The notes below the pieces were generated by a model that was given only the letters and a program-made list of their open reading frames with translations, was not told where the DNA came from and did no database searches. From Clusia tigrina (lineage: Eukaryota > Arthropoda > Insecta > Diptera > Clusiidae): a stretch of 64,000 nt of DNA. Below, in pieces: positions 21,621 through 31,850 of this stretch (position 1 is the first letter of the stretch; every line of letters starts with the position of its first letter). The position numbers and the translations under genes are program-made. The DNA is taken from assembly GCA_920105625.2 (NCBI GenBank), contig OV050032.1:199895291-199959290 (forward strand), given 5' to 3'.

Positions 21621-22165
21621 TTTGTAACCGTGTTGTGGACCTTGATGAGTAGGTACAGTACAAAAAAGTCTCTTGAAAAATAGACAATCGAAGAGAGAAT
21701 TCGAACGTTGCTCTGAACTACCAATATCAGGACTCTGTGTTAACACTTCGTAATTAGAATTGACTTCATGATTTACAAATTAGAGTCAAATATGAAAGCA
21801 AAAATCAATGTAAGGAATGTTAATAGTCGGCTTTAACGACTGTTATAAATCCATTACACACCTGTCTTCATCAAGCAACTTGAGTGCCGCTAAGCTTTGG
21901 TGTACCTTTTGGAACCAATTTTTGATCTACTAACCAAAATGAGCAAAATAGTAGATCTATGGGGATAAGAATTCCATATAGCTACGATCTGAATTCAAAA
22001 GAAGCTCGGAACAAACAAACCGAGAAATTTAAGAAGGTGTATCTGAAGTGGATATCCACGAGTTGCCATAAAAGAATAGGACCACGCTGCGCATAGTCAT
22101 GCTTCAATTATAATAATGCTTACAAACCCCTAATTTGAACTAAACAATTCTAGTTACCAATTCCA
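21621..22165. other. Non-coding, nothing recognised
   Basis: Unique AT-rich DNA with no domain-bearing frame or repeat homology. Confidence 0.45.
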
Positions 22166-22174
22166 TTGACTGGT

Positions 22175-22369
22175 TAGATTAAGTTAGGTCGGAGTGGTAG
22201 CACGAAGCACACCTAGGCACAAATAATGGACCATTGTGATACCACGGATGGGGCGCTGCACACGCACTGACCACCCAAGTCGATAGTTACCCCTTAGACA
22301 GTGAGCGCCTGTGTACAGCTGAGGCAGCACGACTCCCACGATTAAAGAGTGTTGAACCAACCTGAGAGT
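22175..22369 (-). mobile_element. LINE Q, 195-bp retroposed 3' end (Q1)
   Basis: A 5'-truncated insertion on the minus strand, with the tail at the left (AAGTTAGGT) and the motif GTGATACCAC / CCATTGTGATACC at 22229-22245. TTGACTGGT flanks it at 22166-22174 and 22370-22378. It matches insertion Q2 at 26538-26686. No coding sequence is preserved. Confidence 0.78.
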
Positions 22370-22378
22370 TTGACTGGT

Positions 22379-23129
22379 AGTGACATGTAAAATATGACAG
22401 ACATTTCACCACAAAACACCACCGTTACGTTGATGTTCTTTGCTTTAACTTGGTCTTTTGTTTACAATTTTCTCTGGATCTTTTTGTTTTACGCCCCCAT
22501 CAAGAACCCTTTTTGAATCTAGTAAACTTCAAATGCGAAAATTGTATTATCTTGATATAATTCACATATTGGCCAGCGTTGTTAAACTTACTTTACTCTT
22601 ATCTAAATAAGTATTACTTTTCTTCCCTCTGTCTCTTCCAGTCGCCCGGTGCTTGTTGCATTCCTATTGAAAGCGGAGATTATTTTTAATTATGGAAATG
22701 AAAGAAGCCATTTTTTAACAAGGTTTTATAGCAAATTATTAAACAAGCATTAAAAAACTGTTTATGTCCTCGTTAATCCAAAGATAAGTTAAAAGTCGTT
22801 GGTCATAGTGATGTGTGAAGGCAGTACGAGTGCACACAAGCGTTTGCCTGAGTTTCTCCTCTACGAGCACTTCTCTACCCATTTAAGTGTGCGAAACAAC
22901 GCAAAGGAGATGAAGCAAACGCGGTAGCAAAAGCAAACTAATGAAAGGGAGTCTATTGAAACCAATACAGGAAGCGAGAAACTGATGAACCCTCTCCACG
23001 ATAAGGCACTTATAAAAGGATGTTGAGTAGGATTATTTTAGGAGGACACGAACCACGAGAAAAGTCATTGATTTATGAAGAAATAAGAGCAGATAATTAA
23101 CAGCTATTTTTGTATTGATAGCTGCGAGT
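22379..23129. other. Non-coding, nothing recognised
   Basis: AT-rich unique DNA without coherent reading frames or tandem repeats. Confidence 0.45.
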
Positions 23130-23390
23130 CGTTCGAGTTGAAAAACTCTCATATACTCAACCTATTTGCTGGCAGTGGCCTGTCGAGAGAAGATATCTCT
23201 AAGGTCGTGGCTTATATAGCAGGTCATTGGTTGTTCGGCAGCAAGCTATCAGGCTGGGAGTATTCTCTAATGAATACTGCAGAATCTGTGGGGATGAAGA
23301 AGAGGAGGAGGAGGCGAAGGAGGAGGAGGAGGATGAGGAGGAGACTGTGGAACCTGTCTTCTGTAGGTGCCCGGCTCTAGCCAGAATTCT
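23130..23390 (+). mobile_element. LINE N, zinc-knuckle region with acidic expansion (N1)
   Basis: The plus strand reads LSREDISKVVAYIAGHWLFG, then in the next frame FSNEYCRICGDEEEEE, then after GAG/GAA repeats ETVEPVFCRCPALA, the CxxC...HxxxC-type knuckle of ORF2 with its His replaced by Pro/Val context. Copy N2 (35009-35225, minus) lacks the expansion. Neither RT nor RNase H is present. Confidence 0.8.
23297..23345. repeat. GAG/GAA expansion in the LINE N knuckle linker
   Basis: About sixteen purine triplets (GAGGAGGAGG type) sit exactly where relatives encode a short Glu run between CGD and ETV. It extends an existing acidic codon run. Confidence 0.85.
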
Positions 23391-23541
23391 ATGATTCTAT
23401 ATAAATATGAAATTGACTGAATTTGCGATGTCTGGAAATGAAAAGTCAGACACTGCAACAGCAGGCAATGAAGAAGCAAATATCGGGGTTTTCAATAAGA
23501 GCGCTACAGTGCTTATTCCTGTGAAAGTACGTTCGATGCCA

Positions 23542-24261
23542 TTATGTATGGAGCTCGATTTCTTTTGCATGGCCACCACGGGCACGCTTGCAGAAGTCCA
23601 GACGCTGAACCCAATTTTCAACGGTTTTCAAGCATAAATCGGCCAATACTGCTGCAATTTCACGTTCGATATTCGTACGAAGTTCATCAATCGTCGCTGG
23701 CTTGTTGGCATAGATCATAGACTTGACGTAGCCCCACAGGAAATAATCTTACGGCGTCAAATCGCACGACCGAGGCGGCCAATCGACTGGGCCATTTCGT
23801 GAGGTAACACGTTCACCAAACTTGGTTTGCAGTAAATTGATTGTGGCATTCGCTGTGTGGCTTGTGGCGCTGTCCTCTTGGAACCACATGTCCTCCAAGT
23901 GCATATTATCCAATTGGGGCCAAAAATATTCGGTTATCATTGAACGGTAGCGATTCGCATTCATAGTAATGTGCCGGTCTTGATCATCACGGAAGAAGTA
24001 CGGCCCAATGACGCCGCCGGCCCATAAACCGCACCAAACCGTAATTTCTTCGGGATGCAATGATGACTCATGGAGTACGTGTGGAGTGCTGTCTAACCAA
24101 TAACGCATATTTTGCTTATTGACGAAGCCATTCACCCAGAAATGAGCCTCATCATAAATTGGACGTAGCGCTCTTAAAGTTGAGGCGACTGACTCCGAAT
24201 TTCGGTAGTAAATTTTAATAATTTCGACTCGAATATTGGCTTGGCGACAATAGATATTCAA
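23542..24261 (-). pseudogene. DD41D mariner transposase relative, internally deleted
   Basis: The minus strand begins near the transposase N-terminus (IKIYYRNSESVASTLRALRP), then jumps from LRPIY straight to DEAHFWVNGFVNKQN, losing about 120 codons. The catalytic part continues through VWCGLWAGGVIGPYFF, WFQEDSATSHTA and WPPRSCDLTP. A TAA replaces the Leu codon before the third Asp (TP*DYFLWGYVK), and the frame ends EIELHT at 23542. Spacing again fits D,D41,D. Sequence is clearly distinct from copies 1 and 2, so it is a second DD41D family. Terminal repeats were not identified. Confidence 0.88.
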
Positions 24262-24536
24262 ATATACAGAAAGAACATGCTAGTGAAGTACCAAAAGTAC
24301 ATAATCCTCCTCCAATTTACGGAACTGGTGCTGGGTTAATTCAACCTCTGATGGAACTACAAGGACTTCAGTAAATTGCTCCAAACTCTTTCGACATCAA
24401 ACTGTTTAAATCAAACTGAAGAGTCAAAATACAAATGCATTTGATGGAACGTTTTAAAGAAGCCACGAAGGAAAGGGCTAAAAGAAATACAGAGATCGCT
24501 AGTTAAAAAAATACAGGATTGTAACAGTTTACGGTG
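24262..24536. other. Short spacer, nothing recognised
   Basis: No frame, repeat or regulatory site is supported here. Confidence 0.4.
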
Positions 24537-24772
24537 GCAATAGTAGTCTGACTATCTCAGCTGTAATAGTAGTCTGACTATCTCAGCTGTAATAGTAGTC
24601 TGACTATCTCAGCTGTAATAATAGTCTGACTATCTCAGCTGTAATAGTAGTCTGACTATCTCAGCTGTAATAGTAGTCTGACTATCTCAGCTGTAATAGT
24701 AGTCTGACTATCTCAGCTGTAATAATAGTCTGACTATCTCAGCTGTAATAGTAGTCTGACTATCTCAGCTGC
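24537..24772. repeat. 26-bp minisatellite, nine units
   Basis: The unit TAGTAGTCTGACTATCTCAG plus CTGTAA repeats nine times with near-perfect identity; two units carry TAATAG in place of TAGTAG. The uniformity suggests recent expansion. CTGAGATAG-type dyads occur but no coding frame is supported. Confidence 0.93.
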
Positions 24773-24834
24773 ATCTTAGCTGTATAATTGGCAAAAAAAA
24801 TGCCAATTCGAACATTATTTCAAATCCTTAGGCA

Positions 24835-26185
24835 CAAGATTCCTTTCAGGCGGTGACTATAACTCGAAACATCCTCAATTGGGATCGAAAACCTATAATC
24901 CTAAAGGAAAATAACTGTTTGAGACTGTAGATGGTTTGAGACTTATACCAGTCTCAACAGGAAAACCTACATATTGGCCATCGAACGCAACAAAAACGCC
25001 GGATTTGAACGACTTTTGTATACTACAAGGTATAGCAAAGGTCCACCAAAGGATAGTAAAGAATCATATGAAACTCAAAGATAACTACGATATTTCTTCT
25101 GACCTTTCTCCGAGTCTCATAACCCTTAGCGCAGGCATGATACCACCAATGGAGCCACCTCACCTAATGCTGTTTACCTAATCACTGGGAAATCCTTAAA
25201 AGAACTGCCCAATATAGAGTTTAAATGTCTCTCGTGCTTTTCAAAGCAGTGTTAAGGCTGCACATGTCCTAGCCCAGTGCAAGGTAGCACAAGTGACACT
25301 CATACTGATACCTAGCAAGCCTGCGGAATTGGCTACTTCATTCGGACTAAGAAGCTTTCTACCAAAATCGAGAAAAGTGCCTGAAAAGTGCTTAAAGAGA
25401 TGATACTAAAGAGATTCAAAACAGTTGTAGACCTATCACAAACAATTCCAGATGATCAATTTGGGCTTAGAAAGCAGCCCTCACTAGACGGGCAGGTGCA
25501 TAGAATCTATAGAGTCATAAGGAATTCCATAGGAAGTAATGAATATTATGCCACAGCATTCCTTGACGTGACTCAGGCTTTTGACAAAGTTTGGCACAAA
25601 AGACTCTTATTGCAATTAAAGAAGAAACTTACCCAACTTATTTGGAAATACTCCAATTCCTACTTGGAAAATAGCCATTTATGGTAAAGAGTCTGCAACC
25701 CCCTGACTGCAAAACTCATCCAATGGGCACGGTGACACATAACACCCTGGATTCGAGGGAAGTGTTTATTGACTCTCCAGTCTAGATCCGTTGTGTTCAG
25801 TAAGTGGCAGAGTCACCTCGACCAGGATGTGACTCATCATCACGTACTAACGGTCTTGATAGAGTAAAGGCTATGGTTCCACTATAGAAATGTATTTCGT
25901 ATATTACTACCCTAAGGATAACCCTAACAACCCCTTTATGGTAAGGTTCAATGATTTCGTGACGAGCCTGCATCCCATAAAATCTGGAGTACCCCAAGCA
26001 AGAGTACTTGGCCCACTACTATACACACTTTCTACAGCCGGTTTGCGAACGACAGACCGTACGGTTTCAGCTATATTTGCGGATGACACTGCAATCATAG
26101 CAACTGATAAAAATAACTATATATGCCGAAAAAACTATAACTATACTCCAAACAAGCCTGAACAAAATTACGTTCGATGACGGAT
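24835..26185 (+). mobile_element. Jockey-clade LINE, endonuclease and RT pieces (J2)
   Basis: 24845-25145 reads GGDYNSKHPQLGSKTYNPKG, PTYWPSNATKTPDLNDFCI and SSDLSPSLITL, the C-terminal half of an AP-type endonuclease. 25388-25690 is RT N-terminal and palm: DDQFGLRKQPSLDGQVHRIY and AFLDVTQAFDKVWHKRLLLQ (motif A). After an insertion, 25935-26110 gives FMVRFNDFVTSLHPIKSGVP, ARVLGPLLYTL and IFADDTAII (catalytic FADD). The EN-RT linker is shortened and several frameshifts exist. In life it nicks DNA and reverse-transcribes its own RNA there; this copy is dead. Confidence 0.9.
25690..25934. mobile_element. 245-bp insertion in the Jockey RT, source unknown
   Basis: TTTATGGTAAAG at 25678-25689 and TTTATGGTAAGG at 25935-25946 bracket a segment unrelated to RT; removing it rejoins the RT apart from one base. 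I find no terminal inverted repeats and no A-rich tail. Confidence 0.6.
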
Positions 26186-26309
26186 GCAGGACATGTGGTC
26201 TAGATGAAGTTTCCGCATTGGAGTTAGTGTCTCTCAAGTAAGTAATGTACTAATGCCTCTAAGAATGATCAATAGCCGTATTGAAGATAACATGATGAGA
26301 GAGGTGAAA

Positions 26310-26900
26310 GAACGGTAGAGTATTGCCAAATGTAAGATCGCAAAGCTAACGGGCAAACCGTACGGCACTCAAACCAAATCGATACTGTCACTTCCGAGGA
26401 AGGATAGCAAAACGGTAAGAGGAATATTCACAGGTCACTGTCTAACGGCGATACACGCCGGATGGGACTCAAAAACAATACTGAATGCAGGAAATGTGGG
26501 GAGCAAGGCACAAGAGAAACTCTGGAGCATCCACTATAACTGCTGCACAGGCGCTCACCGTCTAAGCAGTCACTATACTCGGCTGGGTGGTCAGTGCGAG
26601 TGCAGCGCCCCATCAGTGGTATCACAATGGGCCATTATATGTGCCTAAGTCTGCTTCTTGCTGCCACTCCAACCTAACCTAACCTAACTATGCCTATGCC
26701 CCGCAATATCGAAAACGCGCTTATTAGATCTGGGAGTCCCCTGGTTTGAAGGACTAGAAGTCGCAGGTTTCTCTCTTAAGATTTGCTAAGAGCGTCTCCC
26801 TGTTCAACGATTCATACTGTAGCTCTTAAATGGATATCCATCTGGCACCGCAAAGGACATTGTAGGTCTATGTGGCTGGCCAGTCTCATCTAACCTAACT
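26310..26900 (+). mobile_element. LINE D, C-terminal region and 3' end (D1)
   Basis: The plus strand reads ILSLPRKDSKTVRGIFTGHC, then the zinc-knuckle start, is split by LINE Q2 (26538-26686), and resumes with ALLDLGVPWFEGLEVAGFLS-like codons and AKSVSLFNDSYCSS. The 3' UTR (ATCCATCTGGCACCGCAAAG) ends in CTAACCTAAC. It aligns with D2 at 38996-39620, which is uninterrupted at the insertion point. Confidence 0.85.
26538..26686 (+). mobile_element. LINE Q, 149-bp insertion nested in LINE D (Q2)
   Basis: ACTAT flanks it at 26533-26537 and 26687-26691, and D2 has the empty site (CATCTACTATGCCTATGCC). The insert carries AGTGGTATCACAATGGGCC, GTGCCTAAGTC and a tail of CCTAA units. It is only a 3' end. 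Confidence 0.85.
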
Positions 26901-28667
26901 TAGTGTCTCTCTTAAGATTCGTTAAAAACATTTGTCTTTTAAACGACAAATATGGCATTTCCTAGAACGACACTCATCTGTCATTGCTTGGGACCCGACA
27001 TGTCCATGGGAGTCCTGCCAAACCAGTCAGATTAAGCTCACTTAAATAGCAAGATAAGAAATGTGTCGATTTAATGAAACCTTTGCTGACAGTGCATTGG
27101 GAGAATCGAATTCAGCGTATCGGTTGAATTATTACTCGTGTTATGGTCCGTAGATATGTTTATATACATATTGCCATGATCTGTTCGAGGAGAAATGGCA
27201 CCAAAAATAAGGGTTCCCATGGATCCGATACGTCTTTGTGAACAACCAATACAAGGTTTCAACTAACCATCACTCATCTCCTGAAGAGACGACAATTGTC
27301 TACAAAACATCAATAACATAGCACTTTGTTTTGCAGTAGGGTGGTTCCAATATTCTTACTGCAAGTATTTCTTGCTCTTCTTTGTAATTAAAATAGTGGG
27401 CACGTGAGAAGTGCTGTGCATGAAAGATTTCACATAAATTATAATTAGCCTTTGGTACTATGGTGTTGAGCTAATGATGCAGCTACTGCGGTAGAGGCTA
27501 AAGGAAGCTTTTCTCACTGCAACCTGTTTCACTTATTCCTTCCCACATCCTTTCTTAATGAAAATATTTCTTGATCTTTTTTGTAAGAGGGAAATGAGAG
27601 GTCGTGTGCATGGAAGGTTTCAGATAAATTATTATCCACCTGGAGCGCTTTGGAATTAATCCAATGATGTATTTATTGCAGCAGTGGTCGAAGGAACCTT
27701 CTCTCATGGCAGCCTGCTTCACTTATTCCACCCCATATCCTTACTCCACTCTCACTTGTTAATTAAGTACTCTTACCACAAAAGCAGATGTGTTGCTCAG
27801 TTACAACTTTTTATCCATTGACTTCTCAAAGTTCGTTGACGCAACCGAAACGGCTCTTTCAGGAGCAATGACTTCCGACATACCAACACTCGTATGCAAC
27901 TGTAGTCCCATCATAATAAGCCCTGCCAACATCCTCCAACTGCAGCACTTGTGAATGCATATTTTCAAGTATGGCTCCAAAAACAAGGAGCTGAATCGCA
28001 TTTACTGCCTGCCTGGCCGCCTCAGTGTCAATTTATTTGGTGTCGCTGTTCCCCAGAAAAATATGCATAGGTGAGTAATTCGCCTGCAGCGTGAACAAAT
28101 CGCTCATTCACAGCCAAACGCAGCAGAGGTCTGCTTTCACTACCCACAACACGAGTTCGTAAGAGCTCAGAGTGCCCTGCTGAAATACGAAGAACTCCAC
28201 AGTTAGTGAGTGGAAATCGGGAATAATGCCACAACCACGCATATAAAAACACACAACCAAGCTCATGGAAATGTGAAGAAGGTGGGAAACTTGTTGGGAA
28301 AAAGAAATAAGGAGCAGCTGCCACACTGTGAAGAGTGTACTCAAATGTGACAAAAAAACTTGACAGTAATGGTTGGTGAACCAGTGTGTCAATGCGTCAA
28401 TCTGTGGAGGAGGAGCACTCTTGTTGCCACATATTCGCAATGTCGAACCACTTATTTGCTACTTGGGAGAAACCGCCAATTTTGAAGTTTAACATCGGAA
28501 AGCAGAATAAAACAGGAGGTTACTTAGTTGTGCCGGGAAGAAGAATGGGAGAATATGCATTCCTTACGTAAGGATACTGCAAACACTCCATTGGAACAGA
28601 GCGGAACAGGTGATACACACCAATAGGTTTCGGCCTTCTTACGGAAATGCCCGGCACGAAGGTCACA
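26901..28667. other. Non-coding; LINE D-like UTR piece and a duplication
   Basis: 26905-27000 matches 39408-39500 (TTAAGATTCGTTAAAAACAT, ACGACACTCATCTGTCATTG), a further LINE D-family stretch. 27365-27745 is a diverged duplication listed separately. The remaining DNA has no recognised gene; frames at 28028-28440 lack domains. Confidence 0.5.
27365..27745. repeat. Diverged ~190-bp tandem duplication
   Basis: Two consecutive blocks share the order TTTCTTG..TCTT, GTGCATG.AAG.TTTCA.AT, GGAA.CTT.TCTCA and TTCACTTATTCC..CC, at roughly three-quarters identity. The duplication is old. Confidence 0.65.
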
Positions 28668-29043
28668 CAAATCTTGCGCTTTATTAGGGCTTCGAAATCG
28701 TTTCTCGAGTAAAGTAGAGGTGCAGTGTTACGTGGTGGTATCGCACTGGACCCATAGTGGTCTTGGTGAGTTGGTCTGTAGACTGATTGGTACGAAAGCC
28801 TAACCTAACCTCATCGACACAAAGACATGTAATTATGTACGTCCGGATTTTCACTGACTCCCACTCAAGGCAAAGATATTTCCCGGACAGAGCATCACTA
28901 CTGTGCACTCCAGAAGACAAAAAGTGTTATGATTTTTATCAAATTACAAATTTACCACTGACCTTATAGGGAGAGCACCCATGAATGGTTTACCAATTAC
29001 TACTGCTGCTGGTATCAGGCGTGTACGAGGGGTGTATGATAAG
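28668..29043. repeat. Dispersed repeat O, copy 2
   Basis: This copy matches copy 1 (19333-19712) along about 375 bp and includes GGTGGTATCGCACTGGACCC, AAAGCCTAACCTAACCTCAT and GTACGAGGGGTGTATGATAA at its right end. It diverges where copy 1 enters the mariner. Confidence 0.75.
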
Positions 29044-29364
29044 GGAGTTATTCTGTAGACTGGCTACCACGAAAACTTAACCTAGCCTAGCAGGCGATAG
29101 ACCCACTGTGAATGAGGCCTACATCAGATCGGGGTTGCCAACATGTTAGCAGATGAACATGCAGAGAAACATGCATTGATGGATGGACTCTGGCAAGCAA
29201 ACATACTCGTATTGTGAGTACGCTGCAATTATTTGTTTCTCTAGCACTATTCCTCTTTTATTTGAGATGCTGTTTGCTCATTTCAATGGGTGGTAATACA
29301 CCGGCTTAAAAATACTTCTTCAGTGCTACACAATCTACCCTCATAATCGGTCACAAGGTCGAAT

Positions 29365-30310
29365 TGTGCCCAGGTAGGTAAGTAGGTGTAATGGCTGTCT
29401 CAATTAGCAATAGTGCCGTCTAATGCCATGTCCTCCCGAACCTAAAAAATGGTGATATATTTTTGTAACATTTACAACCAGCCGGAGTTGTTAACAAATT
29501 TGAATAAGTCTGAAAGTTCTAAGCTAGAGCAATCCCCTAGTCTCTCTAGAAAAGGACTTCCGAAATATTTGAGTGTGAGCGAGTCAGGGCTTGGCACTCA
29601 CAAAGAAAGTGTACGACGGTTTCCTTCTCCTGTAGGTCTTTACAGCTCCTGCAATGAGCATTGAACGGAATGCCCATTTTTTCAGCGTGTGTGCCGATCA
29701 TGCTACTATAACAATACAGGGTATCCCTCCAGGGTAACCATACAGGGTATCCCTCCAGGGTAACCATGCAGAGTATCCCTGAGTCTTAGTGCACTTTGTG
29801 AGGAAATACCATAAGTTTAAAGATCATTAGGGAGGAGGTTTAGAATCGCGTCTAAAGCAACCCCGGAACAGGCTCCTGTAATTCCATTGCACGCGGTGCG
29901 CTGGATTCTTTGTAGTTTCGTGAGATTGTAGGCCTTCTTGAGATCTTCCCACCAAACCACGGCACCACCATATTGTACATCCAGATTACAATCTTTGGTC
30001 TAAGACCCCATTTTTTGCCGAACATCGACTTGCAAGCATAGAAAGCCACACATGCCTTCAGTACTCGTTCAGCGATGCACACTTTCAAACTATGTTTGGG
30101 GTCCAATATGACACCAAGATATTTTACGCTGGATCATAGAGAGAGTCGCTGGCCATTAAGCCTCGGATGTATGAAGGATGGAGGCTTATGTTTTTTGTGA
30201 AAAGTAACAGTTCCGTTTTATCAGAAATAAGCCCCAGGCCACACCTATTAGCCCATCTACTAAGCTTGCCCAACGCACCTCCAACTAGTCTTGACTTATC
30301 GATCACTTCC
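29365..30310 (-). mobile_element. LINE M, RT C-terminus, zinc-knuckle and 3' end (M2)
   Basis: The minus strand starts in RT (KLSRWANRCGLGLISDKTEL at about 30200-30275), continues with AFYACKSMFGKKWGLRPKIV, and then jumps to the knuckle HCRSCKDLQEKETVVHFLCE (about 29590-29665) and LTR-like residues, so RNase H is deleted. The 3' UTR matches M1 and ends in a GTAGGTAAGTAGG tail at 29370-29385. A 27-bp unit is repeated near 29700-29770 (CAGGGTATCCCTCCAGGGTA). Confidence 0.85.
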
Positions 30311-30840
30311 TTTCACTAAGAAATTTTCATTAATGACTTGTCAGTAATGACTTGTCACTATTGTGTCCTCACTTATGATAATAAGTGAATAATGAGTTAT
30401 CAAAAATGTCCATTTTCTAATAACTTAACACTACCGATTTACCACAAATAACTTATCACTAATTTCTTACCACTAATTTCTTATCACTAATGATTTATCA
30501 CAAATGACTTATTACCAATGACCCTTCACTAATAACTTGTCATCAAAGACTTATCAGTAATAACCTTTCATTACTAAATTCTCAATAATAATTTATCACC
30601 AACACCGCTCAATAATGAGTTAGCACAAATGATTTGCCAATGACCCTTCACTAAGGGCTTATTAATTATGATCTTTCACACATAAATTTTCAGGAATCAG
30701 TGATAAGTAATGACTTATCAGTAATGATCCTTCATTCCTGAGTTTTCATTTCTTGTCTTTCTCTAAAAAATATTCGCTAATGACTTATCACTTAACTCTG
30801 ATCACTAATGACTTTTCTTTCTTATCATTTATCATATAGA
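30311..30840. repeat. Degenerate 14-16 bp AT-rich minisatellite
   Basis: Variants of ACTAATGACTTATC recur about thirty times with many substitutions (for example AATGACTTATCA, AATTTCTTACCACTA). High decay suggests age. Confidence 0.75.
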
Positions 30841-31024
30841 ATACAATGTTTATTCATGTTTAGTCATGAGTATTTAGAACACGCGTACTAGTTTGACATA
30901 ATATTTGGTTTTTACCTCTGGTTGCAAACTTCCCACTGTACAGTGAAAAACTGAGTTCAGCCATTGACAGAGTTCCTGGATTGCTATGAAGGGGTTACAG
31001 TAATGAAAGATAAACTAGCCTTGA

Positions 31025-31240
31025 GATAACATGAAAGGCTTGGGGGAAGAACTTAGACTTGAGGGAAGAACTTAGGCTTGGGGGAACATCTTAGGCTTGA
31101 GGGACGAACTTAGGCTTGAGGGAAGAACTTAGGCTTGAGGGAAGAACTTAGGCTAGAGGGAAGATCTTTGGCTTGAGGGACGAACTTAGGCTTGAGGGAA
31201 GAACTTAGGCTTGGGGGAACATCTTAGGCTTGAGGGAAGA
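31025..31240. repeat. 20-bp minisatellite, about eleven units
   Basis: The unit is GAAGAACTTAGGCTTGAGGG with variants (GGGGGAACATC, GACGAACTT). Identity between units is high. Confidence 0.9.
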
Positions 31241-31309
31241 CCTTTCACTGGGGTAGTAGTGCCTAATGGTTGGTTGGTTCAGTTGGCTGATCCACGGCAT
31301 CCTCAAATA

Positions 31310-31463
31310 AAACATGATCTCCATTAACTGCTTCATTAAAAGCTCCAAATGGTTGGACCTTTTGAAAGGGATGGGACCTGATGTCTCATGCGGTATCACA
31401 AGGGGTCATTGATGGCCTAAGTGCGCCCTTCCTGGCGGTCGCCATACCTACCTACCTATCTAC
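31310..31463 (+). mobile_element. LINE C, 3' end (copy C4)
   Basis: Shares AACTGCTTCATTAAAAGCTC, GCGGTATCACAAGGGGTCA, GGCCTAAGTGCG and an ACCTACCTACCTATCTACC tail with C1-C3. It contains only UTR. Confidence 0.8.
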
Positions 31464-31489
31464 CCCTCCTAAACGCTGGAGAAAGATGG

Positions 31490-31850
31490 GTTCTTAGCTA
31501 GACCTACTTTGTGGAATTTAGGTATCTTCGAAGATCCTTCAGTTTTACAGCCGAGAGGTCGGATAGTCCCCCTAGAAAATAGTTTCCCAGGGCTCTATTT
31601 CTTGCGGCCACTAGAGCTGAGCACTTGCAAAGAAAGTGAGTTATTGTTTCCCTTTCGTCCGAGGCCCCCAGAGCTGGGCACTTGCAAAGAAAGTGAGCTA
31701 TTGTTTCCCTCTAGTCCGAGTCTTTACAACATCTACAAAGGGTATTGAAAGGTCTGTGCTTTTTCCCGCATGTGCCAGTGACCTGTAAAAATCGCCGTTA
31801 GTCAGCTGGTGTCTCTACAGTCCCTGTTTATAAGATCCCGGGTTGCCCGT
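31490..31850 (-). mobile_element. LINE R, zinc-knuckle and C-terminus
   Basis: The minus strand reads RETIAHFLCKCPALG and, after a duplication, NRALGNYFLGGLSDLSAVKL, then DLRRYLNSTK and stop. About 55 bp (31611-31665 and 31666-31719) are duplicated within the knuckle, repeating CTTTGCAAGTGC-type sequence. Related to LINEs M and C in layout. Confidence 0.75.

Noticed and set aside
24537..24772. Possible CRISPR array (26-bp repeats)
   Set aside because: Units are contiguous without unique spacers, and the genome is eukaryotic; it is a minisatellite.
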